A stretch of 64,000 nucleotides of DNA from Sipunculus nudus (Eukaryota > Annelida > Sipuncula > Golfingiida > Sipunculidae): NCBI GenBank assembly GCA_026874595.1, contig CM049308.1:15064001-15128000 (forward strand), given 5' to 3'. The notes beneath the pieces are model-generated. The model saw nothing but the letters and a program-made list of their open reading frames with translations. It did no database searches and had not been told where the DNA came from. Positions 43,279 to 56,475 of this stretch are shown here, one piece after another; the stretch's first letter is position 1; each line of letters begins with the position of its first letter. The translations under genes and the position numbers were made by a program.

Positions 43279-43679
43279 CAGTGTGCCCCTTGATATTATA
43301 GAAGAATTTAGATATCAGACATGGCAAAAATCTTTTTTCGTAAAACCCATCTCGCTCTCAGGATCATTTACTTTGTAAAAGCGTAAATTTTTTTAAAATC
43401 TCTTTCAATTTATTTTTCAATTTTGCCGATTTGGTGTGTGGATTTTCTGATGAACTACAATGAATTGCTTTTGTTATTTATTCTGTTTTACCAATGTTTT
43501 GTTTGTGCCTGTGTGTTTGTTCACAACATGTTTGTTCTCACGCAGCCATGAACGGTAACACATGAAATTTTCAGGGCATTTGGGGAAAGGGCTAGTAAGG
43601 AAACGATTAGATTTTGATGTGGATCCGACATAAGGAATACTAACAAAATTACAGCCACTTATGCTCGAAGTAACCTCGG

Positions 43680-44025
43680 AATATGGCCTGAATGGATGCC
43701 CGTGCGATTTTAACGCCTACTCGAGAGACGTACGGTGTACCTGCGGCTGTCGTAAGGGGTCTTTACGGCTTCCGCAAGGTTAGACTGCGGCGACCGCAGG
43801 GTTAGCTAACTTTACCGTGCGATGGCCGTGAGAATGAGAAAGACACATTACCGTTCGCGCCCGTCAGCCGCATAAGTATTCCTGCGGTTTCAAAAACCGA
43901 ACAGTGATCTACGGTATGCGGTGTCCGCAGCGGGTTGTGACCGAGTCTTAAGTATTCCTGCGGTCCCCAAAACCGCACGGTACTCTACGGTTTGCGGTGA
44001 CCGCAGCGGGTTGTGACTGATGCAT
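43680..44025 (+). repeat. GC-rich repeat with a 76-bp tandem duplication
   Basis: Within an AT-rich setting this block is full of ccgcagg/cctgcgg and cgtacgg motifs. The unit starting taagtattcctgcgg at 43873 repeats at 43949 and ends cgcagcgggttgtga both times. Upstream (43700-43820) carries inverted versions of the same motifs, so it may be part of a palindromic mobile element. Confidence 0.7.
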
Positions 44026-45267
44026 AATAAGTGAATAGCGGAGACAGAGTTAATGTTTTATTATATAGTAATGATAATATAATAAATCATATATTATGTA
44101 GAAGATAAACTATGTCAAAACATGGTAATTTGTGTATATTTTGATTTTTTGTTTAAATTTATAACATCTTTTTAACATCGTGTCTGTAATGAATGGACGT
44201 TGTAAACTAGTCCTGAGACTGTAAACACCTGCCCCGATCACATGACCCCTTGGATAAATAGGACCAGTCTCATTCCTCATAAACACTGTTTTCTTTCCAT
44301 TATTGAATAATTCCGGTCTCATTATTATCATTCACAATAGGCCCTCATTCAAGAATCTATGTAGCAATGTCGATTTTTACAAAAATAACCTTAATTTGTT
44401 TGATTCTCTGCTTTCATCTCTCATTGTACACAACTGTACTGGAAAATATTTTCCAAGATTAAAAAAGATAAAAAAATTGATGTGATAGGGATGAATAAGA
44501 AAATAATTAGAATCCAAATAATTAACTTCTAATTAACCTTTTGAGCTGTCAGAGAGCAGAGAATGTTTTGGACTTTTTGTGTGTTCATTGTCCTTTTTCG
44601 TCATTATGTTATTTAATGTTATGTTATTAAGGAACTAATAACACCATGATGCCGAAAGACCAATCAGTTTATTCAAGAGTAATACCATCTTGACAGCAGT
44701 ATTGACACCAGGCTGTACAGAGCGTCCAGTCAGTTGCAGTATAGCGTATTCTGCAGAACATAATAATAATTGAATAAATAAACATAAACATGTAAGTGAC
44801 AGTGCACAATGCCGAACAATATGAATAGTCTATTCGTTGAACTTCATGTACCACGGAGCAACCGGAAGCTACATGGGGCACGCATGCGCATGGAATTTTT
44901 TTTCCAAAACGAAACAAAGACGTACTTACTAAACAGGAAGGATTAACACAGGGGTTATCAAGACACTAACACGTGTTTTAACTAACCGTTTTCACGGTCC
45001 GAGGGGAAAAGGATTTTTAAAAGACAGCTTCAGAGACAAATACGCTAAACTTCACGTGACGCATTTTTTTCGTTCATCAAAGAAGAATCGTTTGAAAAAA
45101 TGGTCGGCAGTGTGCGCCTGTCACACGTGACTTGTGCGAGTAAATCCAAAAGAGCAGATACCACGTGGGTTTCTGTTCATTCAGAATTTATGGAAAAACA
45201 CCTTGACTTCCAAATAGTAACTTAGATGGATAAATACACATACAGACCTGAAGCTTTGGTTTAACCA

Positions 45268-45273
45268 TTTATT
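45268..45273 (-). terminator. Candidate polyadenylation signal AATAAA of the prohormone-4-like gene
   Basis: AATAAA on the minus strand, about 185 bp after the stop codon. It is followed by a GT-rich stretch (GGTCTGTATGTGTATTT), as expected downstream of a cleavage site. The implied 3' UTR (about 45255-45457) is unusually GC-rich for this window. A later AATAAA at 44668-44673 could serve as an alternative. Confidence 0.55.
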
Positions 45274-45457
45274 TATACTAACAAATTGACTAACAGATTG
45301 TCCGGTTCATTGTAGGTCAGCGATGTTTATGAGACATCCAGCGTGCAGCCCCGTGTGACATGTACATGCAAGTCCAACAGTGGATGGACTCAGTGGAAAT
45401 ATCTTGCAGGCCAGATCATTTGGGTGGTGGCTCTTCCGTGGCGCCCCCTTGTGGGGT

Positions 45458-45648
45458 TTAGTGGAAGCCGCTCTTGATGAGCTGTTTGAAGATGTAGGTG
45501 ACCTCCTTCCAGGCTTTGGGTGGCATGCCGATCCTCAGAAAGAAGTCTTCCTTATCGTGGGCCACACTGCCCAGCGCAATCTTCAGATTACGTGCGATCT
45601 GTGGAGGCAGGTTCACGCGGCGACGAAATTCGTTCACGTTGCGGCTCA
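45458..45648 (-). CDS. Prohormone-4-like neuropeptide precursor, terminal exon with stop codon
   Basis: The last coding exon: acceptor tatatttgtag, phase-1 entry, 62 whole codons and a TAA stop at 45458-45460. It begins (V)SRNVNEFRRRVNLPPQ and ends KQLIKSGFH. The C-terminus matches the conserved prohormone-4 tail, which in honeybee ends KLVKTGFLD after a run with the same spacing (IGMPPKAWKEVTYIF here, IGIKDSELGDVKFF there). A tribasic RRR at exon residues 8-10 is a candidate prohormone-convertase site inside an otherwise helical, presumably disulfide-free tail. The exon is GC-rich relative to its surroundings. ORFs on the opposite strand (45380-45738) are shadows of it. With the other two exons it gives about 146 residues of the precursor within this window; the missing N-terminus should add the signal peptide and first peptide. 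Confidence 0.9.
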
Positions 45649-46314
45649 CTACAAATATATACGAAACAATTAATGAAAATTTTAAATTTAAGCGGATTTA
45701 AACATTTTTGTAGCAAAAAAATACCTAACAATTGCTAAAGATACTTAATTTGGGCAGATTAATATATTTTGTAGCAAAAATATACCAAACAACTGCTGAA
45801 GATTTTTAATTTAGGAAGAGTTATATAGATTTGTAGCCAAATGTATCAAACAATTGATGAAGATTTTAAATTTAGTCAGGTTAATATATTAATGGAAGCA
45901 TTCTTGAACCATTCCTATATATTTTCATTTACATCATTGCAAATAAAACAAACTACTACACCATGTAAATATGAAACATTGAGCAGCCGCTACTTTCAAT
46001 ATCTCTTAATCGCTATCCCGTACCACTAAAAACTTTGGATATTTTAACAAATTTTGTTCATTTTAGTAGTGTTAATAATCTTTTCTGCAGAGGGTGACCA
46101 TTAGATTATTTAATTTTAAATTAACAAATGATTTCCAAAATTGAGAAGTAAGCAATTAATCCATGAGGCATATACTACATACTTAAAATAAAACCAGAAT
46201 CATTTTTAACTACTTAGAAAATTCAATTAAATCTAGATTTTATAAAAAAAGTCTAACATTTTCATAAAATTAATTACAAGCATCCTAGTTGTACACACAC
46301 ATATATATATAAAT

Positions 46315-46346
<32 letters not shown>

Positions 46347-46352
46347 GTATGT

Positions 46353-46404
<52 letters not shown>

Positions 46405-49400
46405 TAATGCACTGCATAACAATAATTGGATCTATGTATACATTTCAATTTTCACTCAACCTAGTCCACGACAAAAGAAGTCACAGAAAACTAGATTATT
46501 GCTATAATTTTGATGCAAGAATTAACGTTGCCATTAAAGAACGTAAGAAATCCAAGGAAATGATTATATAGTGTGCGGTCCAAGTTGTGGCAATCCTCAA
46601 TCAATTATAAATAAATTATGGCTACGCGACGTGACGAGATCTTTGCATTATACCTCGACAAATTAAAAATAATTGACTTTCCTGACCATCCTAAGTCCCG
46701 CCTATTACTACCTATCGATGTCGTTTGCTGTGACCGGATTGGCTTACAACAAAATATGATTAAGATAAATGACAGCGCGCAATTATCAACCTACATGAAT
46801 TCCCGGCATGTCACATTTCACGTCAAGCTGTGTGCGTCTGTATGGCATTGTCTCAGTAAAATGCTATCACATGCACGATGTACGCTCTCCAATGGGCTAT
46901 TTCTTTATTTTAATCAAACTTCAAGGTCTTTTTTTTCTGTTAACATTACTGGAATGTAAACATTTATGCTTCCCAGGAATACATAAAGTTTGGGGCCATT
47001 ACATAATTCCTTAATTTGTCTAAATGGCGATTTCGGTCTTTCAAAATGAGTAAGCGACAATATTGTTAAAAAAATCTAAAAATGTATCTTTTATATCAAA
47101 TACAAATAAATTATATCTACATTTACGGAAGGATAATTCGGTAATATGAAGAAAAAAAAACATTATTTGGCTAGATTAAAAATGCTGTATTATATATTCA
47201 TCTATTTATATTATTATCTTCAGATATAATGTAAAGATGTAAATATATGTAACTGCAAAAGAACCAACATCGAAATTCGTGTAAACACAGGATATTTATA
47301 GAATAATATATGAGTGAGACTGCCGTAAGGTTTAAGCACGGGGATCGTATAAACGTTGTCGGCAGACGCGGCATCCATCAACTACCGATGTCGCCGGGAG
47401 ACTGACCACGGGAGGACTATAGCTATCAAGGCCCGAACAACTGCTGGAGATGCATATATGTATGTCCCAGCACCGTGACCTGATCACCATGGTAACAGCA
47501 TCTTAACCTCCGATTGGTGGATCCAGATGGGTCTGGTCTAGACGCATATAGCCTCATCCGTTGTAAATTGATGTATGCCCGTCTCTTTATTTATTTGATC
47601 TTACGCTGATTTTGTGGGTGTTGTTCGTCTGTGTAGCCCTTAAACACGCATACTTCTGTCAAGTTTTGTTGATAACGTGGACCTGTTGATTTAATATAGA
47701 AATATCGGCCAGGGTATGAGACTGGCTGGCTTAAGCCGAAGCTAGCTACATTTGTATATGTGAAGCATGTACAGACGAAGATTTATAAAAATATAACGTC
47801 TGACAGAGTCGTAGTTTGTCTGTGGCACTAAGTATTTTCTAAATTTGATAATCCCCAGGGATATTAAGTTGATCATCATGTTACGGCTATGGATTTATGA
47901 TTGTTCAGAGATGGTCAGTTTGATAGTTCAGTGGCTTCAGTCTGATTCATACAAGCTAATGTGATTAGCGGTTATGGTTGAGCCCTTGGTGGGCCAGCGG
48001 CTTTTTACGAATGATCCAGTGTTTGAGTTTTCCATTACCAATTAGCTTCTACTTTGGGACCGTCGAACCTCCAATTAAACGTTACCCACGAGAGAGGCAT
48101 GCGAGTATGTTGCATGGACCACCAGCGCCCCTCGCGGTGCGAGCTAATTCTTCAAGGCGGCCGACGCCAGTGCGATCTCTCCCCACGTGGGCTCCGTTAA
48201 TGGACCGAACCCTGCGCCACATTTGGTGCGAGGCGGCTTTCTTGCTTGTACTGAATTTACCAATTTACTGCTTACTAATACTTCCTGCACTGACTTAAGA
48301 TCTCCCGGGACATCCCATTTCTGAGAGTTTTTACGTCCAGGTTCTTACTAGGGAACTTGAGGCGACTTATTCGTCCACATTTTAATTAAATTCAGCAAGA
48401 TATAAAAACACCTCCCGGGAGTTGGAAATGAGGATTGCTTCTCCAAACATCTGCAAAAGGTTAGCGGTATTACAAGGTTCTTTCCTGCAGGGTGACTATC
48501 CCGACATATAAACCAAACACCAAATGTTGAGGCGACCTAAACGACACCAAGAACGTATTGAGACAACTGGTGTCGCTCGATTAAAGGTTAAAAAAAAATG
48601 TTGGACAGGTTTTCTTTTGTAAAGACATTGCTTAGTTTTAAAGGAAAATACTGAGTTTTTTTCTAAAATCTGCATATATTATAGTGATTTTAATGAAATT
48701 TGTAGGTGACCAACCAAACTTGAAATTTACTTAACATCCTTAACAGCCTATGAAATAAATCCTTTATTTAATTGGTAACTAACTATTTTTACAATATAAC
48801 ATTAAAATATTATAAATTATGTGTTGCTTCATTCAGATTCCTTTTAGAATTATTTTTCGTCCATAAAATTAAGGTTTATTGAACAGTATTAACTAAAAAT
48901 ATGCGTTAAATGCAACATACGATGTAGAGATGAAAAATTATAACATGATGGGATAATTCTTATTCTTATAGGACCTTAATTATGCACATATGACCAGTAT
49001 AAGGTATAAAGAAATGAAGTAAAAAATCCGAATACTTTATAAAATTCTATATCTAGCAGTGTTTTTATACAATTATGTGCGTGGTTCGTGCAAAGAGACA
49101 AGATATCACATTATGGGAGCTATTTTATGCCGTCTATGAACGTTGGCTGTATGATATGTAATAATTAGACATTTTGGTTTTTTAAGTTTCACGTTACAGA
49201 GACTGGATAAACATCTTAATGCCACATGACTTAAGAAACTGGAGGTGCCGCGGTCACCATTAGCTACAGTGAAAGTGTGAAGTTTGCGGAAAAAATAAAA
49301 CGCAAGAGTACGTATTACATCACACGTGCACTTATACCATTTAGCGATGAGCAAATATCGAGTTCACAAATGATGGACCATTTGTCAATTTTAGAAGTTT

Positions 49401-51607
49401 TTTTCCCTATATTTTCGCAGGCCATATAACAGATGAAACTCGCTAACAATTTCTGACAGGCCCGCCATGCTCAGGCTCCCGACATGATGGAACACACTCT
49501 CTTTGCGTGCTGAGTTTGTCGCCCTTCCATCAGCTTTTGAACGATATGGCTCCATTCCTGTGTTGAACCAATTTCTTACTTATTCGCCACACACCCCCTT
49601 AAATCCATCTTCTTGTTATGCGTCGTTAACTCCGGCCAATGTTATATTAACAGTTGATTTACTGTAAATGTAACGTTCGTTGATAAGTCTTTTTGCTTTC
49701 AAATACACAGTACCTCGTGATCCGTAAGCTTACCTCCAGGAAATTGATATTTCTAATACACGGATTGTAAGCGAGTTGGTTATTTTAATATTTTTTCCTT
49801 AGTTTTTTTGCAAATTTTAATTCATAATTTACAGTATAAAATAATCTGGCTACTCCGTAACTGCTCGGCGTAATCGTTTATATGACTTTCCAACACAATA
49901 CACATCTGATTACCTTTTAATTGTCATATTTGTCTCATAAGTTAAAACAATAAAGGGTTTCCTTTTCAAGTAGTAGCTTTCAAGAGAATCATTATCATAT
50001 GTTATAAAATTAATGATCAACTTGCAAGAACTGTTGAATTTTAAGCATTGTTTACTACTTTAATCGTTGTTGTTATCTCTATAGTAAAATATTTAAATGT
50101 GTCAGTGATTAAATGTTTTATTTAATGTACTTTATTTTATCTTTTATCTTAATGAGTTAAAATGCTAAATCCACAAGCAAACACGATGTACCAACATGAA
50201 CCACTATGTATCCGTGCCTCAGCTCCACAAAAACCTGTTAATGGTCCACGTATTGATTTCATCCACATATATGGTTATTCTATCTGTCTGTGCTGAGGTT
50301 TATTTAGATTAAGCTATTAATGATTAATATATGCCAGAAGGCTGTCCTGGCATTTAATGTTATTGTTAAAATAAGTGCAGACATTATCGGCATTTGACGC
50401 GCGGGGCCGGTGGTTGCTAACCAGGTACTGCGAGAATTAATTAGTAAATGGAACGTCCAGTTTGTAGAGGGGATACCCCTTTTGAATAATTCGTGAAGGT
50501 GAAGTCCTCTTCATGACCTATTGGGCAGTGGCTTTTGATCCCATTAGATTTCACAACAAAGTGGCCGGGAGGTGTCCATTATAACGTGTGCCCATTTGGT
50601 CAGTCATTAATGGCGAAACCCGCCCTGTGACAGAGGTCCCTGACCCTTAGAAACATAATGGATATGATCCCGCTTAATTCATTGTCCCTCGATGCTGTCT
50701 TAGTGCTGCAGGCTTAGTGATCCTAATAAGAGTGAACCCAATGACCTCAAATGTCTGGTACAACACAGGTGTTGAGTATATGTTTGGGATTCTGTGATTA
50801 ATTAGAAAAAAATAGATGGCAGGTACTGTATATAAATATGAACAGGTTACTGAAAAGAGCTCCCACCCTCGACTTTTTCTTCTCACCCTATCACCTCTCG
50901 TGAGATTGATAAGGTCATACAAATAAGAAGTGTCTAAAAGAATTTCCTATAAATAAATCCATTTAGTTTCTCAAAATATCACACCTGCGCCTTTGCAACC
51001 CTCCTTTTTATTTTTTTTATTTATTTTTTAAACCTCCTTTGCACCTCCTTCCACCAGATCCCTTTTCCACGATATTAATATAAATGTTTTGATATTTGCA
51101 TACTCATTGGGCCACACCTTTCGTAGCTTTCAAAAGGTTCTGGTCTGGTAAGTTTCGTTTTAAAAAGTTTTGGACTGAATTGCGCAGAATATCTTTTGTT
51201 TCATAAACTACGTTTGTTGCTAAATCAATTTCAGGTTTAACCTGTGGTGCTGCGTTTGTGGCTGCAACCAAGAAACCTCATCGGAAATGTATCACAGTTA
51301 TCAGGATGGTCCAGCCAACGTATTGGCACACAATTTTCAGTATTTTTATCGAGTTTATCACAAAACTAATCTCCAGTAAACATTTAATTTTGCAATGTAT
51401 GCCCGCCCCCACTATAGTTAGGATAAATTCTTAAATAAAAAAATGCCGAAACTCCTACACTGACAAATACTACATGTCATCAACCTCGCTCCAAAACCTC
51501 CCATTGCATTGGTGCCGAGTTCAACAGCTCTCACTCGTACTAGGTTTGATTGTTCCATCCTTAGTTTATCTCCAATATACCGGAATAAAAATAATACTTT
51601 TATTCAC
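45649..51607 (-). other. Last intron of the prohormone-4-like gene (5,959 bp)
   Basis: A phase-1 intron with GT (51607-51606) and AG (45650-45649). It holds the AT/TA microsatellite at 46300-46402, a mixed-composition block at 47330-47570 (tetranucleotide-diverse, GC above background, no long ORF), a lone mixed block at 50380-50690, and otherwise AT-rich sequence. I see no second gene on either strand; ORFs such as 46618-46959 and 47978-48298 have no recognisable domains. Confidence 0.8.
46297..46403. repeat. (TA)n microsatellite in the last intron
   Basis: A short interrupted run and then a pure run from about 46357 to 46402, preceded by a CA-rich segment. Confidence 0.95.
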
Positions 51608-51721
51608 CTGCGAGGGCGTGTGCGATCTTGGAGACGGGTTTGCCAGCGAAAAGGGGCTTCATGATCCAGCCTCGTTCTCGGTGCAGGAAGTTCATCATGT
51701 CGACCACTGGTGGTCGGCTGG
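51608..51721 (-). CDS. Prohormone-4-like neuropeptide precursor, middle exon
   Basis: A 114-nt exon, too short to stand out as an ORF. The acceptor is ttttttccag and the donor CAG|gtgaat, and both junctions are phase 1, so it joins the LDLa exon upstream and the terminal exon downstream in frame. It encodes 37 whole codons starting SRPPVVDMMNFLHRERGW and ending PVSKIAHALA. In honeybee the same place reads KRPPV..., followed by a helical FLQSLL-type segment and an LFG/LKPLGG stretch; the order of hydrophobic and proline positions corresponds. The dibasic KR after the LDLa module in honeybee is SR here, so convertase cleavage at this point may not be conserved. It has no recognisable domain of its own. 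The exon is supported by frame, splice sites and colinearity together; any one alone would be weak. Confidence 0.85.
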
Positions 51722-54700
51722 CTGGAAAAAAGATATAAAATCACATGAAATTCATACAAATTAATATATGAATTGAAAAAATAACTTTTTTTTATCGTCG
51801 GAATAACAAAACGAAAATATACAAATGATTAATACATCTGTCCAGGTAGTAAAACGTGACGCTAAACCAATGAGATGTATATTATTTTTTATTTTATTTT
51901 CATTTTTTTTATTTGCTTTTCAATTTTTGCTCTGGCTTCAGACCACTTATAGCTTTTACATGTGACAGATATCGTCCGACGAATTCGAGTAAGTGGATGT
52001 TTTATTTCTACAAGAGGCAAGTAATATCTTGCGTCTTTCTTTCTGTTGTATGTGTAATTGTCTGTTTGTTTTCCAAGGAGTTTGTATATTTACAGTTACG
52101 AAAAATTTCATTTACGGTGTACGTTTAGCTTTTATAATCGATGATGTTAATCTTTTTTTCATCTTCAGTAATGAAGGGAAGGTATTTTATATAATCTAAT
52201 ATATTTTCACCGTCTTTTTTCTCCCAGAGTTTCAGGAAAAGTTTTTTTAATCATTGACATAAGCTTCTTTTTTCTATCAGTAATCCGTGAATCGGCGCTG
52301 AAAGACTCTTACTGTAGTCTGTAGGGAGTCAACTTTTTTTCTGACTGCGCCAGTGCTGTCGTTCTAAGAGCACTGAAAGAACAGCGTGGGTCTACTCGCT
52401 CTGCTGGACTTGTCCTGGCGTTGCTTTCACAGCGTAGTGCCTGCTAAGCCCGGACGCATTATTCTTTGATGGACTGAACCAGCCGGACAGGTGGCATGGA
52501 GGCACATCAAAGAAACCAATTGGAAAATAGTTCGGGTTTTATCCGTGTGCTTGTGAAAGTGGGGCGTAATGGCCGGCCGGTGATCGTGGCTGGGCTCGCC
52601 ACAGCCCCGGCTGGCAGCAGAGGCACATCATCGGGCATTTAGTTAAGTTCTTCATTTCCGAACAATCACATACATCAATACACGCAAACAATGATCCTTA
52701 CTGGAGCCACACTACTCTTCACTCATGCATAATGGAGAACTGCATATGGCAATTAAGTGTTCGCGAGAGACCCGGCCTGTCTCGTCCCCGGGAAAAATGA
52801 AAACCATCCCATAATGCTCTGTTTAAACTACAGTACAACAAAGCAGGCATAGTCCCTGTCCGTGGTCCGTGTTTAACGCTTGACCAGGTCTGGTTATATC
52901 TGCCTCATTTCAAGTATTGTTGTCACCTTTTTATAGTTATTACCACCTTTGGTGACGTCTATATTATCATTATTATTCATCAAATCATATCAATTCCAAG
53001 CGAATAAATTTCTTCCTTTTACTTTGTTATATGATTTTCAGGAGAGTGCATGGTGTTAATGTTTGGGGAAAATGTCAACAGAGTGTACCATGGCTAATTT
53101 CGCAACCTGTTTGGGTTCTCCTAATAATAACCTGTAAAATTTGCACTATTTGTTTTGGCTGCAGAAGGAACAAGTTGAATGGGTGCGAATTAATCACGCC
53201 TGAGCAGGCGCCCTACGCCGGAAGTGACCAGGCGTATTGTTCGATATGGTTTCAAAGGGGATTTTGCCCACCAAAAGGTTGACATTAATTATTACAAATG
53301 ACCAGTTATGGTTACTCACCCGTATCATACAAAGGAAACCAGCTAGCCAGGGAATAACCAGTACGTTCCACTAATTTTTAAAATGTATGGTCGCATCGTG
53401 AGGAAAATAGGCCGTGGAAGGATAAGTATTAACTGGCACGTCAGCTTATCCTCACAGCAGTGGAAAATTTACCAGAATAATTATAAGTTTATTCTTCAAA
53501 GGGTAGTATAGTGTAACCTTTCTGGTTAAATGAATTTTCACTAAGTTTTATATTTTATTTTATCTTTATGTACACATTGAATCGGTTTCGTCAGTTTTAT
53601 GAGGAATTATCGCCAAACGATTATTTGTTGAAACTTAATGCTGCTTTATTTCGAAAACTCTGCGTGGTTCGAGTAGTAATATTATGTTTTATCCCATCAG
53701 CGGACTGTATCAGCTGCTGTTGAGATGATGTAACCATGACGATTACATAATCGTGTTTTATGGTAAATGTCCTGGTAAAACTGATTTTCAGCCCATATGA
53801 TGTATATCTCAGCGGAAAACTGCCCCAAAGAGTCAAATAAAGACATAAAGAACAACTGTTTTCCTACTTTTGTTACGCTGAGCTCTATCGTGCGCGGGGC
53901 AAATATGACGAGATACGGTGCTCAAATGGAATCTGATAAAAAATATATAATGGCCCAACGTCGCCTAATTCAGTTAGGTATTACACTGGATGGTTCCGAC
54001 ACAGGCATTATCAAAACCTGTTTTATCTAAAAGCAATGGCTTTACCTTGGAATAATTTATGTATGTTCAATGCTTGTTCCGCGTTCTACCTTTTTCGGCT
54101 AGAAGGCTGTTTAGATCTCCCTGCTAGTTTGACCCAACATCTAACATGGGGCTATTCTTAAATATTTTACTCGCAAAAAATTTACCTGGGTATCGTTACC
54201 ATGCCTACTTTGGGCTATATCAAAATATCATAGAAGCCATGATTCGAATGCAATGTATCGTTAATTTGCTTTCATTATACACGTACTTAGGGCTATTCTG
54301 GAATATCCTTAAAGCTATAACTGAAGCTGTGATAGATACCCTTGATTGATACCCTAGTATTAATTTCTATAAATAATCGTTAATTTGTATTTATTCATGA
54401 AGCACTGATGCAAATAACACCATGGAATCACCGTGATTGTAACACAACAAAGGAAATATGCTGAACGTAGGTGGATCATTTCTAACTGATGGCTACCTTT
54501 TATTCAAGAACGAGGCTCTGGATATGATAACAAAGATTGTGAATTGAACACAAACCTCAAAGTTATTGTATGACGCGAGGGAAGAATTGTTCCAGTGTTC
54601 AAATGGTGATGGAAGAACAAAAAACTTCCCATACACCGTTTTGTTATCATTCCAATTCCGCGTAATGCGAAAGTGATGTCCTCATATATGAGGGGCATTT

Positions 54701-55425
54701 GGAATTGAGCAAAGGACTCTCGCGGGGCTTAATCCACAACACACAAGCTCAAGTTCCTGGTCTTGTACACTCTCCGCTCCGGGACTCAACACAAGTGACT
54801 CGCTTTATCTTCCCCCGAAAGCCCATTCCCAATTGAAAGCAGAAAGCAATTTGATAAATCATCTTTCCTGCTCTGCCATATCTCAGCAGTTAAATAAATC
54901 TAGACGTCTGGAAATTCTATAGGTATGAAAACCAATGAATCAATGAAGTCGTGATAGGCAATGTTGAAAAAACACTCTTTATACGCCCGCTGGGTCTTCT
55001 CTACTTTTTAAGCGTTCTTATGGCGAAGTGACTTTAGGTTAACTAATAAAGACTTTTTTTGCCTTAGGATCGAGGGTTTACTTCTTGTTTATTATTTGCA
55101 TTGAGTATGTAAGGTACCATATTTCATAAATTATGTTTATAACTATTTTTATGTGAAAGTAGGAAAGTATATTTCAATAATCAGTTTGTATTGTCCAACA
55201 CAACATAGGGGTTATCCTTCCAGTGTGATTTTTTTTTGTCAATTGTGGTATGCGTAAAGGTGTTATGTTATGGAACATGTATGTGTTATGTGTGTAGTAC
55301 TTGGTGCTTCGAATGTAAAACAATGCAGTTAATGAGAAAACATGGTGATGTAAATGGGGCATTGGTTGGTACAGTTAATCATAGAAACATTGCTTTTAGA
55401 TGAAATGTGATTATTATGGAAACTG

Positions 55426-55525
55426 AGGCAGTGTGGTTTTGGGTAATGTGGTAGTGAGGTTGTGGGAAATGTGGTGGTGAGGTTGTGGGTAATGAGGAGG
55501 TGCGGTTGTGGGTAATGAAGTGGTG
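55426..55525 (+). repeat. GT-rich minisatellite (about 22-bp unit)
   Basis: Repeats of gaggttgtgggtaatg with ggtggt/agtggt variants, about four to five copies. It lies in the long intron of the prohormone-4-like gene; the corresponding minus-strand ORF 55329-55544 is an artefact. Confidence 0.75.
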
Positions 55526-55869
55526 CGGCTGATGTGGAGCTCACTGATGCTATATTGACCTCTGCGCTTCATTTGAAACACTATGGTGCAGTGTGGAAGA
55601 TGGCGCTAAATGTATATTGTTGCTGTCAACAGCGATTGTAAAGTGTTATTCTTATTCCATGTATTAATGTGGAAACGGTACTAAATGTGGGAGACGGGTG
55701 TTTCCCTGTAGAGCATTGTGTAAGTTTGAGGATTGTTTACAAGCTACCAATTCTAGAGTTTAGACAAACTGTGACAGAGTTAACAGATAAAATCGTCCAA
55801 TCAATGAGTAATGGTAATGTATGTCCGACATTTGATGAATGTCATGATGTCTAGAATTGATACACGAAT

Positions 55870-56475
55870 TACAAATCAAATTCTTTGAAGAAATTTTGCC
55901 GACGTCCCTCGGTCCGAGGTCAAATTGTCCCACAGGTGCGTGGTTACATGGTCCGCTTCCGCAGTAAAGTAGCCGTTCAAATGCAGTTCCGCTTCAAACT
56001 TGCTTTGAAGTTCCGCGGCTAAACTGCCCTGACGTTCGAAGGTCAACTTGGGTTGAATCCCAACGGTAAGTTGTCCAGAAGCAATTCAGTTAAATTGTAC
56101 TGGAGTTCCGCGGTTAAAATAGTCTTGATTTAAAACGGAGAAAATGTCCAGAAATCAAACAGATAAATTGTCCTAAGGCTTCATGGTGAAATTGTTTTGA
56201 AGTCATACGGTAATTATTTATGAATTTTTCTTTTAAACTGTCCTGACAATCCACAGTGAAATCGTCCGAAATTCCGTTAGTGAAAATTCTTAACTTTTTA
56301 CCTGACGTCACTGGGTATTATTGTTCTGACGTTCCATGACTCGTATTGAATTCACACTTTACAGTTGTCACTCGGTAAATTGCCCTGAAGTGCAACGGTA
56401 GAATTGTCCGGAATTCCAACGGTAACTTGTCCAGATGTTGTTTGATAAATTGTCTTGAAGTGCCGCCGAAAAAAT
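55870..56475 (+). repeat. Degenerate short-period repeat (aaattgtcc / gaagttcc / cggt)
   Basis: About 600 bp in which variants of aaattgtcctgaagttcc and acggt recur roughly every 28-40 bp (e.g. near 55922, 56010, 56092, 56147, 56232, 56380, 56405, 56447). It is strongly diverged, so an old satellite. It has no coding potential. Confidence 0.65.

Larger units (their letters stand above)
40770..45254. other. Region downstream of the prohormone-4-like gene
   Basis: Contains the GC-rich 76-bp duplication (43680-44025), an AT microsatellite and a poly-C run near 42215. No coding evidence on either strand. Confidence 0.5.

Noticed and set aside
45380-45738. Plus-strand ORFs over the terminal exon
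   Set aside because: Shadows of the minus-strand exon, which has splice sites and family match.
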